The notes under the pieces are model-generated. The model ran no database searches and was not told where the DNA came from. It saw only the letters and a list, made by a program, of their open reading frames with translations. A stretch of 64,000 nt of DNA. It comes from Nectonema munidae (taxonomy: Eukaryota; Nematomorpha; Nectonematoida; Nectonematidae). The position numbers and the translations under genes were made by a program. Location: the NCBI GenBank assembly GCA_030549495.1, contig JAUIRK010001047.1, forward strand, positions 62,001 through 126,000, read 5' to 3'. Shown one piece after another: positions 11,000 to 23,800 of the stretch. Positions within the stretch are counted from its first letter, which is position 1. The number at the start of each line of letters is the position of its first letter.

Positions 11000-12497
11000 A
11001 TAAACTGTTCTTAAATTAAGAAGTCTTCTGAGGCCAGATTACTAATCGAGATTATAAAGGGGTTTTTGATAAATTGATAGTATTTTTGTAGATTGAAAAT
11101 AAAGAGAAATTTCTTGACATGCTACACCGTGTTTTATGGCCTCCAGGACATTTTTATTACTGTCCGAAAATACAGCAAAATTTTTCTTGTCAAAGAATGT
11201 AATTATCCCATCTTCATTTCAAAAGTTGTCATTTTTTTATTACAATAAAGTACTCTGATCACTTTTCCTTGAAGCGCAAAGTTAGGAATTTATATATTCA
11301 AATATGTTCACTAAAAATGATAGGAATATACGAAAACGGAAAACAGAAAATTCTACATGCAGTCTAGTTTGCCTTCAAGAAATTGCTGGATTTCTTTCAA
11401 TAGTATCGCTTGGAAAATTTTCCTTTGGAAAGCCACCTCATGTTTGCGTGCAGCAAGAGTTTTTCAAATAGAAAACAAACAAGAGTTGAAGTATTTGCTT
11501 TAATGAAATACACTCTTTTAATGACTTCATTGAAAACATTTTCAACTCATCGGGTATGGTTTTACGGCTGTGCGCACTGGGCACCAATTACATCTGAAGA
11601 TTTTTGCTTAGCCAGATTCTGACTTAAACCATGTGCTGTAAATTTTTTTTTATCACTTTGTCAAATGTTTCTCTTGCAGTTGTTCTATTGCTGAGTTTGA
11701 CAAAATAAAAAATTGTCTACGAGGTTCTTGACATATATATGTGTATAAACACAAGGCTGAGATAAGTTTGCAGCATCCATCGTTTAATTATTCTGAGCAA
11801 AAAAGTTGAAAATCCAACTCCCAATCAATAAAACGACGTTTGACATGACATCAGACATATCTCCTATTAGCCTTCTAACGGTATCGTTTGACAGGAAGAT
11901 TGAATCTTAGCACATTCAATATATCTTTGCAGCAAGGTAATATCAAATGTTCTGCTGTTGTGTGACTTTTTACACAACTTTTTCAGTAATTTTTTTGAAA
12001 CTTTTCAAACCATACTTAATATTTTGCAAAAACATTCCTATGTTATTTATCAAACATGAATTTGTGCAATCGTTCAGCCAATAATTTTGTCTACCCAACT
12101 CGAGTGCTTCACTACCAGTGCAAGCTTCACTTGACGGGCTTTAAAAAAGTGGTTGCTAACACTTCAGAACACAAAGGACACTTATGTCCTCTTCCCCACA
12201 AGACGTTAATGCAGTAAAACGAAATTTCAAGTGTGCGGCGTCATATTTCATTTTTTTTAACCATTAGGTAAATGCACATTTATAAATTAAGCCTGAAAAG
12301 CAATAAAAGAAAAAAATAGTACTCAATTCAAAGACTAACTTTTTTTCTTTTTAAATGTGACTTATTGGCAAAAATGGCAAATGACCCAATATGGGTACAA
12401 TATTTTGCGAAAAACGATTCACTCAGTATTCCCTTCTCGATCCCCATGGAACTTCTTCGCGGCACCGCGGACTCCAGTTTGAAAACCACTGAGGTAG
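11000..12497 (-). mobile_element. hAT relic, ZBED5-like
   Basis: At 12466-12497 the minus strand begins CAGTGGTTTTCAAACTGGAG, a standard hAT terminus. Inside, the minus strand shows the ZBED-type start KYDAAHLKFRFTALTSCGEE, then a CPLCSEVLATTFLKP zinc-finger region (about 12190). Further on comes a block resembling KLLLHANMRWLS (about 11430). Many stops and frame shifts are present. The left terminus was not found, so 11000 is approximate. Confidence 0.65.
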
Positions 12498-12609
12498 AAG
12501 GTTGATGAAATCAGAATTACAAACAAGGTAATTTGACTTCATAAAATATATGCAGTTGTGATGGGATTGAGAGCTTACAATGCAAGTAATAATGGCGGTG
12601 TGTTCATTA

Positions 12610-12694
12610 GAAAAAAATTTTTATAATAAATTTTGAAAATTATAAAAAAAAAAGTTCGCCCCTAAAAATTTTGAGGATCTGCGCCCTTGGTTTC
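12610..12694. repeat. truncated right end of the 28.5-kb hAT family
   Basis: TTTTGAAAATT, then CGCCCCTAAAAATTTTGAGG and ATCTGCGCCC, match the right end of the hAT element at 29600-29668. Only about 85 bp remains. Confidence 0.55.
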
Positions 12695-13345
12695 AATATA
12701 TATGTTATTTGTTGTCATCTTTATATTTCACTCTATCATTCCTCAGTAAAATTGAGTTATACGTTATGCATATTATACCCAAAGTTCTAAAATGGCTTAT
12801 AAAAAAATGACTCTAAAAAACTGATTTACATTGAAAAAAAATAATCTAACTAAACGAAGGTTTCAATTAAACAATTAAAAAAACGAAATGTTCTGTTTAA
12901 AAAACATTTTCTCACTTCGATCATTTTTTAAAGATTTTGAATTTCAATAAAATATTATTCTTATTTTTCATCTTGTGGTTAAATTCAAACGATGTTTTTA
13001 CATTAAAAAAAATAAACCTGAAAGTACTAAAAGATTATTTTGATGAGAACGCTAAATTAATGGCAGCAGTGCAGCACAAAACAAACTATAATTATTATAA
13101 GCCAGAATAGTGATTAAAACAGCTTTCAAAAAGTATGCCTAGTTTTCTAACCATTAGTACGCCCTCAATTAAACTCGAAAACCAAGGCTTTAGTGTAATT
13201 ATATACAAAATAATGAAATAACAAAAATTGAAAATCTTTTTCAGGTTGTAATGGATTAGAAGCAGCGAATGAAAAAAGCAACTAAAATTATCATGATAAA
13301 GCTAAAATGTTTTTTATGGTGAATCAGAATAATAACAAAAGATAC
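12695..13345. other. AT-rich intron-like DNA, next RPL7 exon not found
   Basis: On the minus strand this is directly downstream of the last visible RPL7 exon, which ends in a donor. I searched by eye for the conserved YKRG and EGGDxGNRE segments of L7 and did not find them here or further left. Confidence 0.4.
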
Positions 13346-13483
13346 CCATAAGAAACATATGGTTCAACCAATTTCAACATGTTTAGAGTTGCTGTGTTTA
13401 TTTTTATGAAAACAGCATTATTGATTTGCCTAAGACGAAAAAGACGCAGAACTTTCTTTACTTTAGGAGGAACTCCATTGATA
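13346..13483 (-). CDS. RPL7: RPL7 exon ([19 protein letters not shown])
   Basis: The acceptor TTCAATTTAG precedes 13483 and the donor GTATCT follows 13346. It carries [15 protein letters not shown], a hallmark of L7, and ends in phase 2 after EPYVSY. Confidence 0.85.
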
Positions 13484-16400
13484 CTAAATTGAAGATATAG
13501 AGTATAAATATAAATAGACTACTCTAAAAAAAATAACCCTTTAATTCTTATGACAAATAAAAGCTTTGGTGCATCAGAAACATAAAACTTTTTCGACTTC
13601 TTAGCTTCCCTTCTTAAACGAACTTCATTTTTAAACTTGTTTCTGTATTCTTTAACGTAAGCTTCAGCTCTTTTGAAGGCTTTATATACTCTTGTTTTGT
13701 GGTTCTAAAAGAAAGCTTAATTCAATTTAACGAAAAATATATTCAAAGGAAAATCTCGATAGTCATTTTGAAATGTTTGAACTCAATTTTTTCAAGAAGT
13801 GTACTTTGATAACTAAATAAAGTTGGTCAATGTGAAACTTATCCAAAAAAATTTAGCTATATGCGCTTGCGATCGGATGGATTTTTTTACTTAGCCATTT
13901 GGCTATCAAAATTATTTAGAGAATTAATGTTCTTTAGCCAACTATTTAAAGGGCAAATTTTTGAGTAATACATAGAAAGATTTTCAAGCAATTAGCTTAT
14001 TTATGCATAAAATCTTGGACATGGCATACATGGGGAGGCTGGCTGACGGAGTCAGTTTTGATTTAGGTGCTCCAAACACTACATCACGCCAAAATTCGTC
14101 AGTTATATTGAGGGAAAACATTTGCATAATTAATGATACGCAATTTGGCAAACTTGCAAAAAAGTTATATTTGTTCGCAAACGAACTGCCAATTTCCACG
14201 TGGTGAATGCCTAACACAAGTCCGGCCTGTCATTTTCCAGACTTTGAAGATTTATTCTATCAATACAAAAAAGTTTATATTTAGGTTACACGAAAAACAA
14301 TTTTAAACTAGTATTTAAATTAAGATGAGGTTAAAGGCCGTGAAATTGTAACGGTTGGCGACTCTGATCTAAGGCATGGATATTTTATACAGCATCAAAC
14401 GAAATATTAGTATGAGAAGACAAATGCAGATAAGAAACCATTCTACACATTTAACAAAACTTGTTTTAATAGCTGAAACATCGTAAAAGTGGAATAGCCA
14501 AGCATTACTCTCCAGGACAGAATCGTATCATAAAGTAAAATAAGCTAGACTTAGGGAGAACAAAGAAAAATTATGGAAAAACATTGATAATGCCACACTC
14601 TGGAAAAAAGAGGGTATGCCAAATGTTGATGAATAAGGTATCGAATGCGAATATTAGATTTGACATCCTAGTGGATGCGGATAAAAATAGAAAAGTAGCT
14701 ATAATGTAAAGATTTTAAATTGCGGATGTTAACATGAAAAAAAATCCGCGGATGAGGATATAAATCGGATGTAACATTTTTTGCGAATGATTCGCATATG
14801 CGGATATCCGATACATCTTTAGAATAAGGTAAAACTTTATTCTTGCTCCTCTTCCAAATTTCATAATCTGTTTGGCGTTTGGAAAAGGATAATACTAAAA
14901 TATTTTCAATAAAAATTCAGCTTGTTCAAAAAAAAATTCCTAATAAATATCAAATAAAACATAAGCAGCACTTAAATTAAAATGTTTATTTTTCTTGTAT
15001 TTCTTTTATAAAAAACTTTTGTTCTTATATCAACCTCATATGAGACTATGAGGAATCTACCTGTACGAAACTTGGACAATATGCTAAAAAAATAGAAGCT
15101 GCTTAATGATGCTTTTTTCCTTTATATAATCTTTATTATAGTAAGAAAAAAAAACTTGATAATTTTAAACTAGAGATCACATATATCATTATTATTATTA
15201 TTATTGTAGCACATATATTGTGTGTATATATATGTATCTACGTAATCTAACTCTTCAAAATGTAAAACCATATGAATACAAATAATCTATGAATAGTGTA
15301 TCTTTGCGATCATACTCTTGCAATCAGGAATGCCATTACTGCAATTAACTTTTCTATTAAGTCTTATTCTTTCATTAAGTTCTAAACTGCCTTTTATATA
15401 TATAATTATAAATATGATATTTAGGAAAAATTAAACTTTGAACACTTATGTAGCTCAGCATGCTTCGTTATCACAGTTAGCTACAGTAATTTTTCAAAAG
15501 AATAAATTACTTTTTGAGCTTTCTCATTTTTTACATTACTTCTAACAAATAAATTTTTCTAAATTAAAAATAGCTTCATAGTTGAATATTCTATGATACA
15601 TCATTGAATATTTATTCATTACAGCTACTACTAAAATATATATATTTAGACAACAGGGAGCTGATAATGTTATATGATATGTTGTTCCAGACAAAGAACG
15701 TACTATTTTTGATCATGTTAGGACCGAAAATCGCAATTCATTCATAAAAAATTTCCGTGCCTTTTCTCTCAATAATTCAGCATAACCTTGAGATCATTGT
15801 TTCACAAATTCCTTTTTCAGGTACATGGATAATTTTTTTTATGTATAGTGAAAATTAAGATCTTTGTATAGTTGATTCAGAAGCAACAATTTCAAATTCA
15901 GCATTAAATTATGGTTTCAGTTCTTTTATTGTAACTTAATTTAAAAAATAAAATACAATAAATTTTGCGCAGTTAAAAAAGACAATTTTGAATTAAGACA
16001 ATTTAGAACTTAAAAAAAATAAGAGTTTTAATAAAGTCGATTTTTGATAGTCTACAAGTTTTATTAGAAATTCTTATAATAGAAATTTGCCAAAAAGTGT
16101 TTATTTTAATTGATTTGGAGAAATTTAAATTGCCATGGTAAAAAATTAATATCATTGAATTTATCAAACTTGAAATAAATATACTATCTAATTATTTCAA
16201 CTCTGGCAAATTATGCTCCTTCTACAGCTTCCAAAAAATCGTACTGCATATAGGATAAAGACTTAAGTAAAGGTATAATACTCATTACCACAATATATCG
16301 TAAAAGGAGACTTGTAGTAAACGAATACAAGATGCCATCAAATATTAATTGAAAGAAAGACATTAATAAAACATTACATGATTTCGGGTTTCAACAAAAA

Positions 16401-16947
16401 TAAACAATTCTTTTGTTCCATCGATATCAATGTAGTATTGTAGTAATATAAAAAGGCAATACTAAAAATTAAGTAAGCATGGTTTTATAAAAATTAATTA
16501 ATTTAGAGATCAAAAAAAGAATATGCTATACGTTATTTTGAGATATAAATAATATAGTTAAGAAATAAGAAATAGAGACAGATTTTTTTTAAATTGTGAG
16601 CTAAAAAATGAATTCTCAATACAACAGGATATGTTTTCTTTGCTTTTTCCAATATTACTAAACACAATTTATAATCTTATTCTAGTAAAATGTTACTACT
16701 TAAATATAAACATTATATCGATTTTAGCATAAAATTTATGAAAGAAAAAAGTATATTATAAAAATTAACTATAAAAAACATACATTTGATTTTTTGTTCT
16801 TTGAAAAATTTGTATATGAAAAGATATAAATATAAAATTACTTTCTTATTGATAAGTCGAGTTTTTAATTCTTTTGCTTTTAGCTGACTTCTACGCTTTC
16901 TCTTTTTAAGGATTGATTCAGGTACTGTTGGCAATTTTTTCACCGCT
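13346..16947 (-). CDS. RPL7: 60S ribosomal protein L7 (uL30), partial: three internal exons
   Basis: L7 is a large-subunit ribosomal protein. Three exons on the minus strand join in frame: 16842-16947 ([17 protein letters not shown]), 13538-13704 ([13 protein letters not shown] and [17 protein letters not shown]) and 13346-13483 ([18 protein letters not shown], then [14 protein letters not shown]). Splice sites are AG/GT with phases 0 and 2 that fit, and no codon is broken. Together they cover roughly the N-terminal 55 percent of a ~245-residue protein. The small first exon and the C-terminal exons (LIYKRG..EGGD) are not seen in the window. Either the remaining introns are very long or this is a fragment moved with the piggyBac-bounded segment 7912-25086. 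Exon sequence looks under coding constraint, so the fragment is not old if it is dead. Confidence 0.85.
13538..13704 (-). CDS. RPL7: RPL7 exon ([22 protein letters not shown])
   Basis: It starts in phase 0 after acceptor CTTTTAG and ends in phase 2 at donor GTTATT. Between this exon and the next (13346-13483) is a 54-bp intron. Confidence 0.85.
14003..14260. other. GC-richer island of unknown nature in RPL7 intron
   Basis: Both strands are open for more than 65 codons here (plus 14003-14206, minus 13984-14217), and base composition is more balanced than the flanks. Neither translation resembles a family I know. It might be a remnant of an unknown repeat. Confidence 0.3.
14261..16700. other. 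AT-rich intronic DNA
   Basis: This is mostly simple AT-rich sequence between RPL7 exons, with a CGGAT-rich stretch at about 14630-14820 (see findings). I see no gene or clear transposon in it. Confidence 0.5.
16842..16947 (-). CDS. RPL7: RPL7 exon ([15 protein letters not shown]..)
   Basis: The acceptor TTTATTTAG precedes 16947 and the donor GTAATT follows the Lys codon ending at 16842. The exon supplies the basic eukaryote-specific N-terminus of L7. Its first base completes a codon begun in an unseen first exon. Confidence 0.85.
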
Positions 16948-18620
16948 CTAAATAAATTTATCCATTTAAATATTACAATATCATTATATAGAGAAAGTCA
17001 TTAATTAATTTATCAATTAAAATAATTAATCTTAAACAAGCGAAATGAAAAAATTCAGTACTAGAATGTAAAGTAAATAAACTGGATTATTTTAGTTAGT
17101 GAGAAAAAAGTGAATAGTTATTGTATTAGAATTTCTATTTTTTTGAGTTAACAATAAAATATATAAACAAAGTGTAGAATTAGGCCCTCAGATAAAAATT
17201 GTTTTTATGGATTAGCCAAAAAATAAAATGCTCTACAAAATACAACACAATTATTTGGTTCTGTCATTTTTATGGAATTTAAAAATCTTGCCAACAAAAC
17301 TGTTTTTTAACATTACAAGATCTTGTATTTAATTTTTAATATTAAAAAAGATCATATAGTTCAAAATTACAGGGGCCAAGAATTTGTAAAAAATATTCAC
17401 CTCAGTATTACACTATATTATCAAAAAAAATTGACTAAGAAAAAAACTAATTTTTTTATTTCAGTAATTTTAGATAGTTTTTTGGAGCAAGATAAAAACA
17501 AAAAACTAATTGATAAAAATATCTTAACTAAAAGGGAGAGAAGAAGAAAATTAACATCAATCCATTTAAACTAGTCTAGAAGGCATTAACTACTCATAGA
17601 TTTTTCCTGTTTATAACTTCCTCAAATATAGCTGATAGCTTAATTTAAAAAATTATTTGATTTCTTGCATAATGAATTGCATATGACCGTTTTCAGGTCA
17701 GGATTAAACGTGCACTTTTTTAAAAGATAAAATCACGCATAATTGCTATCAATTTAAACGTAAAGAAATTGGCATTAAATGCACATTTTACGCTAGCCAG
17801 TATTAAAAATACTAATAAAAAAAATTTTTTAAAGGATAAACTCCTAAAAAAAGACTTACAGAAAATGAACAAAAATTTCAGTATCGAAAAAAATAAAAAT
17901 TGCAAATTTTGAAGTGTCTCATCATAATGACGTCATAAGGATATCAAATAAAAAAATAGAAATTCGGTAGACATATTTCCGAGGAATTGTATGCATGAAT
18001 TATGGTTTTAGTTATTTTCTTTATTGGAAGGTGGAGGCAAACTTAAGACACCTTTCTCTAGTAAAATAGGATTAATGTATCCATACAAGGAACGGAAAAG
18101 AGGACAATTTATTGTAAAATATTCCAGCATGTGCCTTTAAGTGATAGTGGGTAAAACTGCTCAACATTATAATTTTAGGCGTAGTTGATAGAAAAAGTTG
18201 AAAAACACTGAACTATGGCTAAATATGAACCTAATTTTATCGAATCTTTTTTAAAAAATTTGTTTTTATTTTAGAACCTCAAAATGCGTCGATAATAACT
18301 ATTTTTAATTAGAAATACACATATTTGTTGAAATATAGAATAAAAATGATAATTAAAAATATTTTAAGAGCCCAAGATATTTAAGACAATTTTAAATATA
18401 ATTATATCTCACTCGGAATCCATATTAAAGTTATAATAATTAACTTGGATTTAAAAGAATATATAAAAGCAAAATAAAATATATTTTAACTAATATATAA
18501 GCCTCAAAATTTGGTCTTACAAGCTATCTCATTTTCATCCAAGCCTTAAAATTTAATTTATATAGGATTAATTTTTCCTCAGATATAACGGCAATAAAAT
18601 TTTATAAATTTTTAGGAGAA
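16948..18620. other. AT-rich DNA, nothing recognised
   Basis: Upstream of the first visible RPL7 exon. I searched it for a short first exon (ATG followed by a donor) and a promoter, and found none that is convincing. An 83-codon AT-rich frame at 17323-17574 looks random. Confidence 0.45.
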
Positions 18621-18625
18621 ATTAG

Positions 18626-18906
18626 TGTGAGTAAGGTTGGTGGTTAGGTACTGTGCTTCGATAACTCAAGGTCTTGGGTTCGATCCCGTATCAAGCCTAC
18701 CTTCTTATAGTTCGATACAAGCGGTTCAATTGTGCCTTTTCGGTTAAAATACCCCACAGTACCTTTACCTTTGATAAAAGTATCTTTACATATACTAAAG
18801 GTTGGTTATATAAAGCTCTTTTTATCATAGTTTTATACAAGCTGCGTAATTGTGGCTTCTCGAAGAAACCACTCCACGATAATTTAACCTTTACCTTATC
18901 CAACAT
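18626..18906 (+). mobile_element. tRNA-derived SINE, copy 1 with duplicated body
   Basis: A tRNA-like head (GTGAGTAAGGTTGG..GGTTAGGTAC) with a perfect B box GGTTCGATCCC at 18677-18687 is followed by a tail CAAGCCTAC..CCCCACAGTACC. The tail body is present twice: ATAGTTCGATACAAGC at 18710 and ATAGTTTTATACAAGC at 18829. Further copies lie at 41855 and 43037. Confidence 0.75.
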
Positions 18907-19629
18907 TCACCCATTTTAGAAAGGTTTTGAATAATAGTAAACACTCATTTAAAATCCATAAAATCTACTAAGAAGACATACACAATAAATGCCACCTAAA
19001 TCGAACCTAGTTTTTCTAATACGAAATTAGCTTTTGAAAACTTTTCATGTTACTTTTCGACAAAAAAACATTAATATTAACCCAAAAAATTATTTAAATT
19101 CTCTGGGACTTCAACAAAGAGATTGAACCTTTTAATTGTGGTAAAAAAATATAAAACATATCATGGAAAATTGAAACAATTGAACGATCTTCACAGTCCT
19201 CATTTTTCCTTTCGTTATTTTGACACCTTTAAGCTGAAGATATTGATTCTACTATTTTTTTTATCACTTTTAACTTCAACAGCTTTCTTATCATCAGAAT
19301 ATGTAAACACAAAAAACATCTTAATTTGAACACTATGCAAAACGTTTTTATAGCATAACATCTAGCTAGGTCGATTTGAAATTATGTTTTCAATTTCAAT
19401 TGAAGTTAACCTTCGAATTTTTGTTGATTCCGGCATCAACTGACCGGGCCACACTACTTGTGCTTGGATCAAAAAAAGAGGGATTCATATTTTATGATCA
19501 GTTATTGGGTGTATTTGTAAAATTATCTAACGCAAAGTTTTTTTTTCATCTTTTTCTTCTCTTTTTGTTATGAAAACTTTTGTATTCATCCAGAGTTATT
19601 TATTAAAAATAAACTCAAGAAACTTTTTT

Positions 19630-20110
19630 GTTAAATTTTTAAAGTATTTTTTCTGACATTATTTGCAGCAGTGAGAATAGTTGTCATAGTTTTAGCTTCT
19701 TTAGAACGATCATATTTATTATGTAAAAATCTGAGATATTTTTCTGATAACATTAGGTAAAACCAAGCAGTTTCATCGAAATTATAAATATCTTGAAGCT
19801 TATATTTCTCTCTTTAAAACTAAAAGATTCTTTATATATAGAATTTATCTAATAGAATGTCTTCCTTTAAATCTATTTGTAAATGATTCTGAGATTTCTT
19901 TTTAAAAATAAAATTCTTTTCTAAAAACTTAGTTGTTCTAAAGGAATATCGCCATATGTATTGGGGAACGCTTCTTTTTGTCGAAGCCATATCAGAAGAG
20001 CGCTATTAACTTCGTGAAAAGTTATTATTTTTTTACTTTCTCGAAATTTAACTCTTTATTTTTTATTATATCAAACATCGTGTTTGGCTAAATGTAATCT
20101 GGTATGCAAC
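19630..20110 (-). mobile_element. Tigger/pogo transposase fragment
   Basis: On the minus strand a CENP-B-type DNA-binding segment reads VNSALLIWLRQKEAFPNTYG. It is followed nearer 19750 by DIYNFDETAWFY, the first catalytic Asp block of Tigger transposases, and KEAKTMTTILTAANN. The reading frame is broken between the two. No termini were assigned. Confidence 0.6.
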
Positions 20111-20861
20111 ATATTTTTTCTTTTATTAGGAATTTCTTTAAAAATTAGATATTCTTCAACATGTACTTAAGCTCGGTGTTTAAGGGTGGCTTAGGCTTAT
20201 GTACAGTGGGCTTTTGTTTATCCGTGAGGTTGGCAGATAAACAAGATATGGGTTGGGACATCACTTGTTAATATGTAGATGTTGATATGGAGCATGGTTG
20301 AGTTGTTCGATTCTCTTGGAGTGAGAAACTTTACATTTTAATTATTAAGGAGTGTAAGTTCTACTGTGGTCTTAGATTAAGGAGTATCTAAGTTTTATGT
20401 ATCGTTTAGAGATAATTGTAATGTCATGTTTTGTATTAGACATGGGAATAAGTGTATATATATAATAGTACAAACTATATAATAGAAAATAAAAGTAAAA
20501 GAAATAACTACAATTTTTGAGCTAAAATTATTTTAGCTCAATAATTTTAGTTTAAACATGAATTAATAAAGCAAAAATTAATTAAATCCATGTTTGTTGA
20601 TATATGACTAGGAAAAAAAATATCCTCATTTTTGAAATAGATTTTAGGAGATTCGAGCTTACTCTGAAAAAGCCGGAGAGTTGCCTTCTTACAAAAATAG
20701 TTAAAAAACCTAGAAACCAATAAAAATAAATTTATCATCTTTAACACACGATCCTCTGGCACCATTTACTTCAAATTTTCAAAAACCAAAAAGAAAAAAC
20801 TAGCTCATCAAACACTTCACAATAACGTAATTAAATCCGAAGATTTACATACTCTCAAACT

Positions 20862-23800
20862 TCAATTCATACTAATTAGCATAAACATATGCACCACTTC
20901 CTTAGCTCTTTGCAAATATTTTTGAGCAAAACCTAATCTTAAGAAATATTGACACACTAAATACTGTACGCAAGCTGGAAATAGATGTACCTTTTCATTT
21001 ACTGCAAAAATTGAGCCCTGTAATCCAACATTTTGGAATACCTCCTTAAATCTGCTTAACTTATAGTTGATCACCAAATTCTTACTCTAATTCTAGTAGA
21101 ACCATTTCATCGTCAATCTCTGAACTGTCTAAAAGACGACCACTAAAGGACTAAATGCAAAGCTGTATCATCTAATTGTGTTTACTGCGATAATCGTGGT
21201 CACTCGATAACGAAATGCATCTTTAAAAACGATAATAAAAAACTATTATGCTTTAATTTCCACAATCTTTAAGATCCAATATCTAAATTATGTGAATTTC
21301 AAATTCAACATGCACACCATATTCAAAAGCAAGACAACTTTCTAATAAATAAAGTTTAAAGCTACATTTTCTACACATAAATCCAGACCACTCTAGTCCC
21401 GCCTGGGCAAACCTGCATAACATTCTAATATCTAACTTCTTTGATGTTATATCTATTAACGAAATATACCCAAATCTCTCCTTTAATTTGCCAAATTAAT
21501 TTCTATATTTTACCTAACCTCTATTCTTTTATTCTGCAAACATTCTCATAAAATCCCCAATTCATCACATGCCATTACAACGATTCCCTTGCCACAATTA
21601 TTACTGTGTAATAATTACGTCAACCTAGTTATGGAGTTTACGGTGTTAAACCTCACCCCTTTTTTTCGCATCCATTTTTTCTCCTCCGTGACGACAATTA
21701 GCTATTCCTTTTATTTTTTTCGATTCACTAATTGTCGTTAATATCCACCTTGCCATAAAATCATCATTCAAATATCTCAAACGACTGCAACGCTCGATCA
21801 CACATTTGGGACAACAAAGAAAAACCAGGAGGACAAGTCGTCAAATTCCTATACTCTAATGACTTATATCTCGCTGACAACTCTAAAAACCCTACATAAC
21901 AACGCACTTGCAACAATCTACAATACAAATCTCATATCAACCTCACAATAGCCACTCTAAATACTCTCAATCTTATAGTTAATTGATCGATCTGTTACAT
22001 CGCATCAGCTTTTGATCACCCTTTTATAATCTTTCAGCTTCACATGTACGCTACATCTATCTAAAGCTATTACGACACGATAAAACGAAACATCACTCAC
22101 TGCTTCACGTATTTGAACACTATCAACTAGTCATAGGCAACATTACTATCCCTTTCCCCTCCCACATATATCGATCAAAGAGTATTATCACTCAATGATC
22201 ATGCTTTTCATTCCATCTTATCCTCAAATCCATCTATCTCCAAAAAGAAGACACTAGACACCCAACTGAACCTTTTAAAATAGAAGCTTAAACGCCTCAT
22301 TTAAACCCTAATAAAATCTCTCGTCTCTATAAATATCTCCATCCACTTTGCTGCCAAAAAAGGATACAGACAGGCCACACTTCGTGGTAAGAAGAAAACA
22401 TGGATGAAATTTGCCACCCAGCATTCAAACACCCCATGGTATACCATCAATACGCCTACCAAATATAAAAAATTTCCACACTCATTGAATTAATACTTCC
22501 CTTCTTAACAAAACTCACAACTTACTACAACCCTCCCTTTAAGGGCCGGCCTTAAGCCACTGCAACCTATGCGGCGGCAGTGGGCTCTGCGCTATTATCG
22601 AATTAAATGATTATGTGGCATCTGGTGAAAGAAGCTTCTCGCGCCTTAAAATAATCAATACTTACTTGAGGTCAACAATTCACGAAGATAGATTGAACAA
22701 CTTTCAATTGAGCGTGATCTATGTAGAGAACAGAATTTTGATGATATATTCTATGATTTCGCTAAACCTAAGATTTACAAAATAAAGTTACTTTGATCGT
22801 CATTTTGTGTTGATGAAAAAGTAATAAACAAATCCCTTTTCTTTTTTTTCAAAATCTTATTTCTCAGTTTTAATTTTTTTTCCTACCCACACTGGGCCCC
22901 GCGCAATCCATGAACACTAGGGCCGGCCCTGCGTTCCTTTCTATCGACAATCTTTCCTACTGACTTATACTTTTCTGACATCCCTTTCTAATACACAATC
23001 CGAGAACATGTTAAAATATCATACACTCCATTCAAAATCACACTTTTCTTCCCATCACCAGCACTAAATTCTTTCAAAACAAAATATTCATCTAGCTTCG
23101 ATCTTATTTCATCCAAACATTTACTCGAAATTCTATAAAGTTTCAAAAATCGGAAAGCTCATATTTATTTCTAAACGTAATAAAGATTCTAACCTCATTT
23201 AAAAATTTGTACCCAGATTTTAACCTTAGAAACAAAAACACGGAAACTGCTCTTTTTCGATTAACTATCCACCTCGACTCCTCTCTTTCTTCTCCAAAAA
23301 CATCTTCTCTACAATGTTTCAAGACATTGGCAACGCTTTCAACATAGCCTGGCATCATGCATATCACAAACCTCGCTCACAAATACTTTCCTGGGTACAT
23401 CATCAAATTTATAAGCTCATAATTGTCAAACCGCTGTCTCATCTTCTGATATTGCCCCTCTCTTTAAATCAATAAGTTAACCCTCTCGACACACAAAGGA
23501 GGAAGTCTATCAGATAACCTCTGGCTAGTTCTTATTGGCCAGCTTCTCGATTTTATCTACAAGCACACTGACTTCTCTCTATGCTTTTCAGATAAAATAT
23601 TATTCATTTTCACCAGCAACTCTCAACTAGAAAACCTCACCAAATTTCCTTCATTTGTACCAAAGTTACATAAAAGAGCCAGTACACATGAGATTTCCTT
23701 AAATCCCATCAAAAACAAAATTCATTCAATTCCCACGCAAACATACCGAACATTTTCCCTTCATTTAAATACCACTACTTCTATACCTGCCTCTAAGACT

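Noticed and set aside
17323-17574. 83-codon Lys-rich frame as a gene
   Set aside because: Composition is that of random AT-rich DNA; no motif or splice context is visible.
18677-18687. GGTTCGATCCC as a tRNA gene B box
   Set aside because: No cloverleaf can be drawn around it, and the same head and tail recur at 41.9 and 43.0 kb, so it is a SINE.
20200-20480. Possible solo LTR or Tigger terminus (TACAGTGGGC at 20207, then a TGTTAATATG..TAGTACA stretch)
   Set aside because: No partner terminus, target duplication or internal retroelement sequence was found, and the CAGTGGG end points away from the Tigger relic to its left.
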